Below are positions 43,175-52,908 of a stretch of DNA of 64,000 nt, one piece after another. The position numbers and the translations under genes were made by a program. The DNA lies in assembly GCA_019420505.1 (NCBI GenBank), contig JAHZHC010000020.1, positions 80,130 to 144,129 of the forward strand. The letters run 5' to 3'. Origin of the DNA: Ruminococcus sp. GTDB taxonomy: Bacteria > Bacillota > Clostridia > Oscillospirales > Ruminococcaceae. The notes beneath the pieces were generated by a model. It saw nothing but the letters and a program-made list of their open reading frames with translations. It was not told the origin of the DNA and did not search any database. Each line of letters begins with the position of its first letter. The first letter of the stretch is position 1.

Positions 43175-44527
43175 CTATCTCTTATTTTCACCAATCGGTT
43201 TCATAAGTATATAAGGCAACACAAGTATACAATGTACTAAATATGCTGACGCTTCAATTTTCATTGTCTGATTGGAAAACAACATCAGAATACTGATCAT
43301 TGAAATGATAATCACAAATTGCTTTATTGACTTATCTTCTATTGTTTTGGCTTTTAACTTAACCGCAGTCTTAATATAATTAAAGATAACAATTAAATAA
43401 CACATCAATCCGGTAAGTCCCATTTCTATAGTAATAAATGACGAATAAAAGAATTGATATCCGGACCAGCTGTTATTCTCATAAAAAGATGATGTCAGGA
43501 ACGAAAAGCTGGAATAATCCGCATTCCCTAAGCCTATTCCAAATATTTTATCAATTGGATCAACTAAAAAATTGTTTAACACAAACGGAATTGCAGTTAA
43601 TCGATCAATTCCGACCTTTGTTTCTCTTCCCCCACTACCGTATCCGGTATCTCGTGTAACATAATCCAACATATTTTCGAGTTTGAAGAAATCAGCAAAG
43701 TTTGGAAACAAAGCATATAAAGCACGTGCTCCAAGTATCAAGACAGTAATACCAACTATTACAAACCCAATAGTCTTAAAGGATTTCCGGCATATTAAAA
43801 GTGATACAATACCAATTATTATTATCTGAATATAGAAAATCTTTATTTCGGCAACTGTTGACATATACATTGAGCCTGCAATTGCAATCAGCATATTAAA
43901 CATGGTGGTTTCTTTATTTAAATATTGCACAATGTAATATGTACATACAATACACATGAGCCAATTTAAAGAAGCATTACCGCCTCTTTCCACTCCATTA
44001 CTGTATAGACCTGAAATAAAATCGCCTTTCGATATTTCAGAGTAAGTTACAAAAAATGCTTGATAAGTAACAACAACTATATTTAATAGGAAAAATCCAA
44101 AAAGGATATTCATTATTTTAGGAATATCTTCTCTTTTAAGATAAACTGCACACATCATTGCGAAAATTAAAAATCGGCAATTATTACGGAATCCCCATAA
44201 ATACAGCATCGGTGAATATAAATTTAAAACAAATGAAATAATAGAAAGCAGCACAAATATACTTAGGCAAAACACAAGAGACTTTGGTACAAAAAGCTTT
44301 TTATATTTCTTCTGACAAAAGTATTCTGCTAATATCCATATCAATATAAAATCTGTAATATAATTTAACAGCGATGGCAACCCTAAATTACCAATTATAA
44401 ATTTAATTATTAGATTATATATCAATTCAAAATATATAAGTTTCACAACACGCTCCTTGCCTTTGCATATTCTATTATAATAATAGACTGCCAAAGCAAT
44501 GGCCATCATCGCTAAAATATAGTTCAT
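43175..44527 (-). CDS. O-antigen-polymerase-like (Wzy) membrane protein
   Basis: A 450-aa protein with 10 to 12 membrane helices and a large loop (about 285-345) carrying RDTGYGSGGRETKVGIDRLTAI, with the GIGLGNADYSS and H-C-x-L final helix seen in O-antigen ligase/polymerase relatives. By position it is the polymerase joining repeat units outside the membrane. Sequence similarity within this class is low, so the call rests on topology and context. Confidence 0.75.
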   Translation of the reverse strand: MNYILAMMAIALAVYYYNRICKGKERVVKLIYFELIYNLIIKFIIGNLGLPSLLNYITDFILIWILAEYFCQKKYKKLFVPKSLVFCLSIFVLLSIISFVLNLYSPMLYLWGFRNNCRFLIFAMMCAVYLKREDIPKIMNILFGFFLLNIVVVTYQAFFVTYSEISKGDFISGLYSNGVERGGNASLNWLMCIVCTYYIVQYLNKETTMFNMLIAIAGSMYMSTVAEIKIFYIQIIIIGIVSLLICRKSFKTIGFVIVGITVLILGARALYALFPNFADFFKLENMLDYVTRDTGYGSGGRETKVGIDRLTAIPFVLNNFLVDPIDKIFGIGLGNADYSSFSFLTSSFYENNSWSGYQFFYSSFITIEMGLTGLMCYLIVIFNYIKTAVKLKAKTIEDKSIKQFVIIISMISILMLFSNQTMKIEASAYLVHCILVLPYILMKPIGENKR

Positions 44528-44589
44528 TTTATCTCCTTATAATTTAATATTATATTCTCTTTTCACTATTATATCTAAACTCTTATTTT

Positions 44590-45801
44590 CTAATCATATT
44601 TAACTTTAATGCCCTCGTGTTTCTTCAATTTACGTGCTATTTTTATTAATCCTGTACTATATAAAAAGGATTTCATTTTTTCAATAATAACATCCTTTTT
44701 ACTTACAGGGCAAACCTTTTGTATAATCTGATCAAGCGGAACTTTACCCAACTGACTGAACAACTCGTTTCGTTTCAAATTTGGCTGAGCTTTACCGCAA
44801 AGCATAATTCCGCATTTAGCTATAAGTTCCTTTTTGTTGACCTGCTGAATACATATATCTTTATATGCCCAATCAAGCAATTGTTCACCTTTATCAGACT
44901 GAATTAACACAGCCGTATATCCTTTATCATCATCCGCCAAGCCTGTCAGCTGTGTAAATCTTTTACAATCAAAAAGAGTCAGATCACTGACCCTTGCCTC
45001 AGTTTTAAATGCACACTCTGAACATGATGGCCTTGAACACATTTCACGTGTAAATAAACGCATCATCGGATCTACTCTTCCGGATTTTTTATATATATGT
45101 CCATTTTCAAATTTCAATAGCATAGTTGAACTATGATATCCATATGTTTTATTTCTGAATTTGACATCTGTAATCCTTGATTTATATTTGCTTTCCATAT
45201 GCCCCCGATAAACTTCCCATAACTTTGGTGAGGGCACGCCTCTGCAAACTATATCAATACAATACAGATTTTCATCATATTTTCCGTTTAATACCTTTTT
45301 AAGACCCTCTACCTGACAAGGTGTTCCCGAAAACAAAACCGTTTCGTTATTTTTGAGTCTATTTCGGATTTCGGCATATGTTCCGGACAAATCGCTTTGA
45401 ACAAACTTTGATCCTCTGAACATTTTCAATTCATCAATAGCGCTACAGGATTTATGCTTTACATTTTTATCATCATCAAATGCCGCACCATAGATAACTG
45501 CGTTTTTTCTTTCTATCAAGGCAGCTGCAAAGGCTGTGAAAGCTCCCCCTGAAGTACTGTCCATCAGAGTTTCTTCATTTATATTTCTGACAATTTTCGC
45601 ACTCGGATTTCCTTTTGGAACACTTTGATTTAAAACTGGACATACCCTTTCACATTTTCCGCAATTAATACACTCCGATTCATCAACCTTCGGATACAAA
45701 AAGCCCTCTGAATCAGGAGTTAAGACAATACAGTTTTTAGGACAAACAGTCTCACAAGCAGTACATCCACAGCATTTACTTTTATCTGTAACTTGAATCA
45801 T
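44590..45801 (-). CDS. F420-dehydrogenase-beta-like Fe-S protein (second copy)
   Basis: A 403-aa paralogue of the protein at 38397: CCGCTACETVCPKNC and CINCGKCERVCP ferredoxin motifs, STSGGAFTAFAAALI, RGSKFVQSDLSG, FSGTPCQVEGLK, CRGVPSPKLW, RPSCSECAFKTEARVSDLTLFDC. It lies 11 nt downstream of a pyruvyltransferase gene, repeating the pairing seen at the other end of the operon. Confidence 0.87.
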   Translation of the reverse strand: MIQVTDKSKCCGCTACETVCPKNCIVLTPDSEGFLYPKVDESECINCGKCERVCPVLNQSVPKGNPSAKIVRNINEETLMDSTSGGAFTAFAAALIERKNAVIYGAAFDDDKNVKHKSCSAIDELKMFRGSKFVQSDLSGTYAEIRNRLKNNETVLFSGTPCQVEGLKKVLNGKYDENLYCIDIVCRGVPSPKLWEVYRGHMESKYKSRITDVKFRNKTYGYHSSTMLLKFENGHIYKKSGRVDPMMRLFTREMCSRPSCSECAFKTEARVSDLTLFDCKRFTQLTGLADDDKGYTAVLIQSDKGEQLLDWAYKDICIQQVNKKELIAKCGIMLCGKAQPNLKRNELFSQLGKVPLDQIIQKVCPVSKKDVIIEKMKSFLYSTGLIKIARKLKKHEGIKVKYD

Positions 45802-45812
45802 TTTCTCCTCCG

Positions 45813-46973
45813 TTAATGAATACCGGCAAACGCCTCGTCTATATAATCATCAGTTTGCTTTTTCAACTCTGTAATTCTTTCTTGAACTTTATCATAATCA
45901 ATATTTTCTAAAAGCTGAGATCCGATTTTCGAAGCCGACATAAATCTTCTGCTTTCCAATCCAAGATTTACACACAATGTATCAATTCTTGAGTTTTTAG
46001 AATGCTTAGAACTATCTTCATACCTGTTAAAAATAACAAAATGCTTTTTATGAATAATCGAAAAACAGGAACCATGGAAGGAATCTGTGCAGACATAAAG
46101 TGCACCTCTCAGCAAGTTAAGAAATCTATCCGGGGCCACATCATAGAGAGCAATATCTCCGAAATTTTCATCCTCGGGTACATATTGATCCAAATGACGA
46201 AGAGCTACGATTTTACATCCCAATTCCGACGCTGCTTTCTTAACAGCTGCTCTGTGTTCCGGATTACTTCCTAAAAAGTATGCAAAAATATATGGTTCAT
46301 TTATTTCATCTTTAACAGGAATTAGTTTTTCCCAACCCTTTTGATCAAACATAAATACCGGATCAAGAATTGTCGGAACATCTCTGCCGGTCAGTTCCTT
46401 AACAATTTCACTTCCCCGATTTTCCCGCATACTTATAAACTGTATACGATTTAAATATTCTGCGGTACGTTTTTTCTGATACCAAGGAATCTGTTTAACT
46501 CCGAAGCTTGAAGCATAAGAAATCTTTCTTATTTGATCAGGAACAAACTGCAGATTATAATAGTTTGTCGGTAAACCTGCCGGTGACCAAAGCTGATCAC
46601 TTCCTGTAACAACAGCAGTATAACGCTTTGCACCCTCACATAATTGTTCATAACCTTTGAAAACGGGTGACAGCTTCGTAAAATACTCATCTTTAAATCT
46701 ATGAAATGCATCCATTCTTACAACGTCGTTTGCAGCAAAATCAGGATGTCTCTTTTTTCCTATTTTTTTTAAGAGCGCCTCATATTTATCATTAAGAAGA
46801 ACACCGTTTAACAAACGTGTTAAAGACTTAATTAATCTGACTGGAGACTGCTTTTTTTCATACTGAATCAATTCATAATCCAATCCTCTCGCTTCCAGCA
46901 TTGACACTGTTGCATAGGCTTGAAGCATGCCGCCGTAATTTTCATGAAAATATTTAATGCAGACCCCTATCAT
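45813..46973 (-). CDS. Polysaccharide pyruvyl transferase family protein (second copy)
   Basis: A 386-aa protein: MIGVCIKYFHENYGGMLQAYATVSML, VVTGSDQLWSPAGLP, ISYASSFGVKQIP, ISMRENRGSEIV, PTILDPVFMFD, YVCTDSFHGSCFSIIHKKHFV. It shares the family layout with the protein at 41039 but is only a distant paralogue. It probably decorates the same glycan, or a different sugar of it, with pyruvate. Confidence 0.9.
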   Translation of the reverse strand: MIGVCIKYFHENYGGMLQAYATVSMLEARGLDYELIQYEKKQSPVRLIKSLTRLLNGVLLNDKYEALLKKIGKKRHPDFAANDVVRMDAFHRFKDEYFTKLSPVFKGYEQLCEGAKRYTAVVTGSDQLWSPAGLPTNYYNLQFVPDQIRKISYASSFGVKQIPWYQKKRTAEYLNRIQFISMRENRGSEIVKELTGRDVPTILDPVFMFDQKGWEKLIPVKDEINEPYIFAYFLGSNPEHRAAVKKAASELGCKIVALRHLDQYVPEDENFGDIALYDVAPDRFLNLLRGALYVCTDSFHGSCFSIIHKKHFVIFNRYEDSSKHSKNSRIDTLCVNLGLESRRFMSASKIGSQLLENIDYDKVQERITELKKQTDDYIDEAFAGIH

Positions 46974-46987
46974 GTATTTTCTCCTTC

Positions 46988-48163
46988 TTAATTTTTCATC
47001 TGTGCTGCAATATCAGCATCCACAATTTCTTCACCGGTTTTGTCCTTTAACTGTTCCATAGACTCTTCGCTCAGACCGTTATTGACAACTGCACACATAT
47101 CACATGTACTGCACTTATCAAGGTCCTCTTTCGTAATTTTTCCGTCACGATAATCACGAACAACCGGAAGCTCATACATACTATACTTTTTCTTTTTCCA
47201 GAAGAATAAAAATTTATGTTTTATAACCCACCAAACCGGTTTCCATATATACTTATGCATTGCCGGAGAAACAGAACCGATCATCCAGCAATCACGGTCA
47301 CAGCAGCGAACCTTTGAACGCACGGTTTCTGCTTCGGGACTATTCCACAATTCATCCCATGTCTGAACATTCAAATTGCCCATAACTTCCTTATCCTTAG
47401 TACCGTTGCAAGGCATTACATCACCATATGGATCAATAAAGAATGTATCAAAGCTCATATCACAAGGAAGCAAACGTTTCTGACCGTAAATATAGTTAAT
47501 AAGCCCGTGATTGAAATAAGCACGGAACCACTTTTTCGGACTGTTGCTTTTAAGCAGCTCGTTGACCAAATTTTCAAAGTTCTGTGCAACCATAGGACGA
47601 TCATGAATGATGTTTTTTGCCTCTACAAAATAGAAGCTGTTATGTAATGACGCCGTGGCAAACTCCATACCCATGTCATTGGAGATCTGATACAAAGGCA
47701 CAAGGTCAGGAGCGTTCTTGTCCTGAACAGTCATGCCGAACCCAACATCCTTCATTCCCATTTCAACAAGCTTCTTAAGCGTACCGTAACCACGCTGATA
47801 GCCATTCTGTAATCCACGGATTTCATTATTCGTCTGTTCCAAGCCCTCAATGGAAATACGAATACCAACCTGAGGAAACTCCTTACAGAGATCTACAATA
47901 CGGTCGGTAAAGAAACCGTTTGTGGAAATTACAATTCGGTCACTCTTTTTATAAAGTTCACGCACTATATCTTTCAAATCTGTACGTATGAACGGTTCTC
48001 CGCCGGTTATGTTTGTAAAATACATCGGCGGTAGTTTTTTTATGGTTTCCAAGCTGATTTCTTCCTCAGGCTTAGAAGGCGCTTTATAACGATTACACAT
48101 AGAACAACGTGCATTACAGCGATAAGTTACAATTACCGTACCATTTAGTTTCTTTTCAGACAT
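46988..48163 (-). CDS. Radical SAM/SPASM protein of the polysaccharide cluster
   Basis: A 391-aa enzyme. The radical SAM motif CNARCSMC (CxxxCxxC, about 16-23) is followed by ITGGEPFIRTDL (SAM-binding GGE) and IVISTNGFF. SPASM-type cysteines follow: PCDMSFDTFFIDPYGDVMPC, VRCCDRDCWMIG and a C-terminal CSTCDMC. Such enzymes bind one SAM cluster and one or two auxiliary 4Fe-4S clusters. In sugar clusters they can act as sugar dehydratases or epimerases, but the reaction here is unknown. It lies between glmS and a pyruvyltransferase. Confidence 0.88.
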   Translation of the reverse strand: MSEKKLNGTVIVTYRCNARCSMCNRYKAPSKPEEEISLETIKKLPPMYFTNITGGEPFIRTDLKDIVRELYKKSDRIVISTNGFFTDRIVDLCKEFPQVGIRISIEGLEQTNNEIRGLQNGYQRGYGTLKKLVEMGMKDVGFGMTVQDKNAPDLVPLYQISNDMGMEFATASLHNSFYFVEAKNIIHDRPMVAQNFENLVNELLKSNSPKKWFRAYFNHGLINYIYGQKRLLPCDMSFDTFFIDPYGDVMPCNGTKDKEVMGNLNVQTWDELWNSPEAETVRSKVRCCDRDCWMIGSVSPAMHKYIWKPVWWVIKHKFLFFWKKKKYSMYELPVVRDYRDGKITKEDLDKCSTCDMCAVVNNGLSEESMEQLKDKTGEEIVDADIAAQMKN

Positions 48164-48182
48164 TTCCAGTTCCCCTTTTTAT

Positions 48183-50021
48183 TTATTCAACAGTTACACT
48201 TTTTGCTAAATTCCTTGGCTTATCAACATCGAGACCTTTAGCCACACTCACGTAATATCCCATTAACTGCAACGGAATTACTGCGAGACTTGTAGCAAAA
48301 TGTTCATCTGTTTTAGGAATATAGGTAACAAAGTTAGCTGTATCTTCAATTTCGTAGTTGCCATAGCTTGTCAGACCCATAAGATAAGCACCACGGCTTT
48401 TTACCTCAACCATGTTGCTTATCGTTTTTTCGTAAAGTTCAGATTGAGTCAGAACACCTATTACCAATGTTTCATCTTCGATCAGGCTTATCGTACCATG
48501 TTTCAATTCGCCTGCAGCATAAGCTTCACTGTGTATATAACTTATTTCCTTCATCTTAAGACTTCCCTCAAGACAAATTGCATAATCGATGCCACGTCCG
48601 ACAAAAAAGATATCCTTTGCATTTGCAAACTTTGCCGCAAACCACTGCAAACGCTCTTTATCTTCCAGAATTCGTGCAATTTTTTCCGGAAGCATTTGAA
48701 GCTCAGTGATCATCTCGCTGTATTTTTCTTCATTTATCTCTCCCCGAACAAATGCAAATTGAATTGCCAGCAGATAGGAAGCGATAAGCTGGGTACTATA
48801 TGCCTTCGTCGTTGCCACAGCAATTTCAGGACCTGCTAATGTATAAAACACATTATCGGCTTCTCTTGCAATAGAACTCCCTACTACATTTACAATACCA
48901 AGCGTTTTGATCCCTTTTGACTTTGCCTCCCGCAACGCTGCTAAACTGTCTGCTGTTTCACCCGATTGGCTGACAACTATAACCAAACCGTTTTTATCAA
49001 GAAGCGGCTTTCTGTATCTGAATTCAGATGCCAGTTCCACACGAACCGGAATCTTCGCCAAATCCTCGATTACATACTGAGCCACCACGCCAACATGATA
49101 TGCAGACCCGCAGGCAACAATATATATCTGTGAAATATTCCTGATATCCGACTCTGTCAAACCGACTGAAGTCAAATCTATCTTTCCGTCTGCAATAGCA
49201 GAGTTAATAGTATCTGCCACAGCTTTAGGCTGTTCATGTATTTCTTTCATCATGAAATGCTGATAACCGCCCTTTTCAGCCGCTTCCGCATTCCATGTAA
49301 TCTCAGTTAACTCTTTATGTACTTCATCGCCGTCCAAATTAAAAAATGTTACATTCCCCTTTGAAAGCTTTGCCATTTCCATATTATCAATATAATAAAC
49401 ATTTCTTGTGTATTTCAGAATAGCAGGTACATCGGAAGCAATATAAGCGTCTCCTTCTTCAACACCAATAATCATAGGGCTGTCTTTACGTGCAGCATAA
49501 ATTTCCTCAGGAAACTCTTTAAACATTACCGCCAACGCATAAGACCCACGAACCCGCACCATTGCTTTTGCAAGAGCATCAATCGGTCCCATCTGATACT
49601 TTTTATAATAATAATCAATCAGCTTTGTTACTACTTCAGTATCAGTCTGAGAATAGAATACATAACCCTTTCGGAGAAGTTTTTCTTTCAGTTCCTGATA
49701 ATTTTCAATGATACCGTTATGTACGGCAACAACATTTTCATCATCTGAACAGTGCGGATGTGAGTTAATTTCGCTCGGCTCACCATGAGTAGCCCAACGT
49801 GTATGACCAATGCCGCAAGTACCAACCATACTTTGACCATCATTTGTTTTTTCAGACAGAACCTTCAGCCGACCCTTTGCTCTTACTATTTCCGCATCGT
49901 CACTTCCGTTTCTGACTGCTATTCCGGCCGAATCATAACCTCTGTATTCCAATTTTGAAAGTCCGTCCAGTAAAATTGACGCAGCTTGTTTTTTTCCTGT
50001 ATACCCTACAATCCCGCACAT
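48183..50021 (-). CDS. glmS: Glutamine-fructose-6-phosphate aminotransferase (isomerising)
   Basis: A 612-aa enzyme that makes glucosamine-6-phosphate from fructose-6-phosphate and glutamine, feeding UDP-GlcNAc. The N-terminal Ntn glutaminase starts MCGIVGYTGKK, with Cys2 as nucleophile, and has IGHTRWATHG. Two SIS domains follow (VACGSAYHVG, VSQSGETADSL, VGRGID, GTISLIEDET), ending DKPRNLAKSVTVE. The length is normal. It sits inside the glycan operon and has no glmS ribozyme in the 100-nt gap upstream, so it follows operon control. GlmU is encoded nearby at 52909. Confidence 0.96.
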   Translation of the reverse strand: MCGIVGYTGKKQAASILLDGLSKLEYRGYDSAGIAVRNGSDDAEIVRAKGRLKVLSEKTNDGQSMVGTCGIGHTRWATHGEPSEINSHPHCSDDENVVAVHNGIIENYQELKEKLLRKGYVFYSQTDTEVVTKLIDYYYKKYQMGPIDALAKAMVRVRGSYALAVMFKEFPEEIYAARKDSPMIIGVEEGDAYIASDVPAILKYTRNVYYIDNMEMAKLSKGNVTFFNLDGDEVHKELTEITWNAEAAEKGGYQHFMMKEIHEQPKAVADTINSAIADGKIDLTSVGLTESDIRNISQIYIVACGSAYHVGVVAQYVIEDLAKIPVRVELASEFRYRKPLLDKNGLVIVVSQSGETADSLAALREAKSKGIKTLGIVNVVGSSIAREADNVFYTLAGPEIAVATTKAYSTQLIASYLLAIQFAFVRGEINEEKYSEMITELQMLPEKIARILEDKERLQWFAAKFANAKDIFFVGRGIDYAICLEGSLKMKEISYIHSEAYAAGELKHGTISLIEDETLVIGVLTQSELYEKTISNMVEVKSRGAYLMGLTSYGNYEIEDTANFVTYIPKTDEHFATSLAVIPLQLMGYYVSVAKGLDVDKPRNLAKSVTVE

Positions 50022-50123
50022 AGTTTATTCTCCTTATGTAACAATCAGGCTTTAGTTCTTTTTAACACGCTTATTCCAACCATATACCCGATTATGTATT
50101 AAATAATGTGTACTTAAAATCAA

Positions 50124-51329
50124 TTATTTCCCGGAATAAATTTTCATTAGTTTATCTGTATAAACTTCTATCGTGTCAAAACTGATATCTTTACAGTTTT
50201 TAATATAATCATCTGTCAGTTCCTTATCAGTCCACAGCTTTTCAATTTTCAACTTTAAATCAGATTTATTTCCGCTCTCAAATAATTCTCCCGTCTTTCC
50301 TACTTTAATAAGCTCAGGAATTCCACCGATGTCAGCTCCCAATACAGGAGTGCCGTACATCTGACTCTCCATTACAGAAAACGGGCAGTTCTCATACCAC
50401 TCGGACGGATATATACTGAATCTTGCCTCACGAATCAGTTTTTCCAAAGCATCTCCTCTTTGAAATCCTACATTTCTGATATTTTCAACGTCTTTTATTG
50501 TTTCTTCTAAAGGGCCTGTCCCGGCAAAAATAAACTGTACATCCGGTAGCTGTTTGCATACATCAATCAATGTGCCAATACCTTTTTCCTCAGAAAACCG
50601 ACCGAAGTAAAGAACATAGTCTTTTTTGACAGTTTCCTTGAATTCCACCTGTTCCACAAAGTTATGCAGTGCTAATGTCTTTTGAGCAAATAACGGATTT
50701 GTATCCATTTTTGTTTTTAAAAATTCAGAACAGCAAATTATTGAATCAATATGCTTGTAAGCACCGTTCATTTTCCAGAAAAATGCCTCCATAGTGCCGA
50801 CTGCTGATTTTACCATACTTCCATGTATGCATTTATCCTTTGTACAGTTTATAAAATGACCGCCCAAACACTTTTCACAGTTCTGATGCGTATTCGGATT
50901 ATTCAGCATATGGTTTGGACAGACCAGATTATAGTCATGTGCAGTAAACACAATTCGACATTTTCTTCCGGTTTGTTTTTTCCACTTTTGAATTTCCAGA
51001 ATCATTGAAGGCGTGAGCTGGTATGTAAAATTATTCAAGTGAACTACATCAGGTTTAAAATCATCAAGAACCAGACGAATTTTCTTACGTGCTTCAGATG
51101 AATAAATGGTTTTCAGCGGATATGTCAGCTTTGATAACTTAGAGCCGCCATGAAAATCCATGTCTGTAGTGTACGCATTAACAGCATTCCCTACACAACG
51201 TCCCTCATGCTCCATTCCAAAATACTGAACTTCATGTCCATTATTCTTCAGGTAATCTCCCAATTTAAATATATAAGTCTCCGACCCGCCGTTTGCATAT
51301 AAAAATTTGTTAACCATCAGAATTCGCAT
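50124..51329 (-). CDS. Glycosyltransferase family 4
   Basis: A 401-aa GT-B enzyme. NKFLYANGGSETYIFKLGDYL forms the N-terminal nucleotide-binding-fold start, AHDYNLVCPNHML and a Cys-rich insertion (about 145-170) follow, and the C-terminal half has YFGRFSEEKGIGTLID, FAGTGPLEE and PSEWYENCPFSVMESQMYGTPVLGADIGGIPELI (E-x7-E donor motif). It acts on the cytoplasmic side to build the repeat unit. Confidence 0.92.
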   Translation of the reverse strand: MRILMVNKFLYANGGSETYIFKLGDYLKNNGHEVQYFGMEHEGRCVGNAVNAYTTDMDFHGGSKLSKLTYPLKTIYSSEARKKIRLVLDDFKPDVVHLNNFTYQLTPSMILEIQKWKKQTGRKCRIVFTAHDYNLVCPNHMLNNPNTHQNCEKCLGGHFINCTKDKCIHGSMVKSAVGTMEAFFWKMNGAYKHIDSIICCSEFLKTKMDTNPLFAQKTLALHNFVEQVEFKETVKKDYVLYFGRFSEEKGIGTLIDVCKQLPDVQFIFAGTGPLEETIKDVENIRNVGFQRGDALEKLIREARFSIYPSEWYENCPFSVMESQMYGTPVLGADIGGIPELIKVGKTGELFESGNKSDLKLKIEKLWTDKELTDDYIKNCKDISFDTIEVYTDKLMKIYSGK

Positions 51330-51457
51330 TTCAATTTCTCCTGCTTTAAATATAATTTTTTAAAAGTAAAAAGCCTCAAACAAATAATCTTATAACTGCA
51401 AATAATATAAAAATTCTTTTTTGTAAAGTATTCGCAGCATCAACATGAATCCAGCTT

Positions 51458-52594
51458 CTATTTATCGTATAACTTCAAAGTTTTTTCAACTGCTTCGTCC
51501 CAGCTGCACTTACTGAATATGAAATCAGCAGACTGAGACTTATATTTCTCTGCCATCGATGCGTTATCACACAATTCCTGAAGCTTTTCCCGTAAATCGC
51601 TTATATCACTTTTACGAAAGATCACTGCTTTGTCTTCTACCACTTCTGTGCATTCAGCAATATCAGAAACCAAACAGCAATTTCCATAACTCATAGCTTC
51701 CAACAGACTTAACGGCATTCCCTCAAGATCAGACGGAAGCGTATATATATAAGCATTACTGTAAAGCTCGTCAAGCAACTCTCCTCTAACAAATCCCGTA
51801 AAGACGATTCGTTTATCGTCCTTTGCCATTTCCTTTAATTGGTTTACATATGGATCTGTGTCAGAAGAACCACCTGCTATCACAAGCTTTTTATCGGTTT
51901 TTACCTGTTTAAAAGCTTCAATCAGATAATGTAAACCCTTTTCAGGTACTAATCTTGCAAGATAAAGTATGTAATCATCTTTCTTAAGTCCGAATTTTTG
52001 CTGTATCTGATCTGCCTCACGGACAACAGGACGATTAACCCCGTTTGGTATATACACAGTTTCTCTTCCGTAAGTGTCCATAAAATAATCCTGAACACCT
52101 TTACTCAGCACAATAATCTCATCAGCAAATTTTACTGCACATTTCTCTCCGAACAAAATATATTTGCTGGCAAACCTGCCCCACTTTGAACGCTGATGAT
52201 CCAGCCCATGAACCGTTGCAACACAACGTTTGCCAAACAGTTTCGGAAGCCACATCATCGCACAAGGCCCTTCTGCATGAAAGTGAACCACATCAAATTT
52301 ACCGAAAGCTGCACGAACAGCTGCTGTTAATGAAGCGCTTGCTGCTGCTGCACCACGCATATCTATTGTTGGAACTGATACAAGCTTAATACCCTTATAT
52401 TCTTTCAGCTTTTTATTTTTTTCATTTTTTCCGTTCCGGTTAAAACAAGTTACCTTACATCCCAGCTGAACCATCCGAGTGCTTAATTCTTCAACAACAA
52501 CTTCAATACCGCCCTGCCCAAAAGCCGGACAATGTTTCATCCCCAAAAATGCAATTCGACGACATGTGTCCTTTTTCTCCGCCTTTTTATTCAT
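51458..52594 (-). CDS. Glycosyltransferase family 4 (first gene of the polysaccharide operon)
   Basis: A 378-aa GT-B enzyme: FGQGGIEVVVEELSTRMVQLG, VHFHAEGPCAM, ATVHGLDHQRSKWG, IVLSKGVQDYF, YLARLVPEKGLHYLIEAF, VFTGFVRGELLDELYSNAYIYTLPSDLEGMPLSLLEAMSYG. This resembles rhamnosyl- and related transferases acting early in glycan assembly. A consensus promoter lies about 120 nt upstream. Confidence 0.92.
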   Translation of the reverse strand: MNKKAEKKDTCRRIAFLGMKHCPAFGQGGIEVVVEELSTRMVQLGCKVTCFNRNGKNEKNKKLKEYKGIKLVSVPTIDMRGAAAASASLTAAVRAAFGKFDVVHFHAEGPCAMMWLPKLFGKRCVATVHGLDHQRSKWGRFASKYILFGEKCAVKFADEIIVLSKGVQDYFMDTYGRETVYIPNGVNRPVVREADQIQQKFGLKKDDYILYLARLVPEKGLHYLIEAFKQVKTDKKLVIAGGSSDTDPYVNQLKEMAKDDKRIVFTGFVRGELLDELYSNAYIYTLPSDLEGMPLSLLEAMSYGNCCLVSDIAECTEVVEDKAVIFRKSDISDLREKLQELCDNASMAEKYKSQSADFIFSKCSWDEAVEKTLKLYDK

Positions 52595-52719
52595 TAATTA
52601 TAAATTCCTTTCATATTTCACTTGATAAATATTATTCACATTCACAATTATCTTTCCGACCCAATACGACAAATAATCTTTTTTTACAAACAATTTATCG
52701 TTTTTCATACATAATTATA

Positions 52720-52748
52720 AATATACTATATTTAAAGCAATATGTCAA
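52720..52748 (-). promoter_or_regulatory. Promoter of the polysaccharide operon
   Basis: On the minus strand: TTGACA (52743-52748), 17 nt, TATATT (52720-52725). The gap 52595-52908 otherwise holds only an AT-rich leader and a possible glmU terminator. Confidence 0.75.
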
Positions 52749-52868
52749 GCAAATATGTATTAGATGTAATGTTTTTCTTCTTTATTTAGCACTTTTTTGT
52801 ATACTTTCAACATATATCAAACTATATTGTGTTTTTTTACAGCAATTACAATTAAGAATAAACAATTA

Positions 52869-52899
52869 CGTCTTCGACATTTTCTTAATGCCAAAGACG
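52869..52899 (-). terminator. Possible terminator of glmU
   Basis: Imperfect inverted repeat CGTCTTcG..AAAGACG on the minus strand, but without a clean T-run. Confidence 0.35.
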
Positions 52900-52908
52900 C
52901 AATAAAAT

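Noticed and set aside
50022..50123. glmS ribozyme upstream of glmS
   Set aside because: The gap is only about 100 nt and lacks the ribozyme core sequence.
52549..52905. Plus-strand 118-codon frame in the glmU/operon gap
   Set aside because: It is AT-rich and Tyr/Phe/Ile-heavy with no ribosome site, and it covers the polysaccharide promoter on the other strand.
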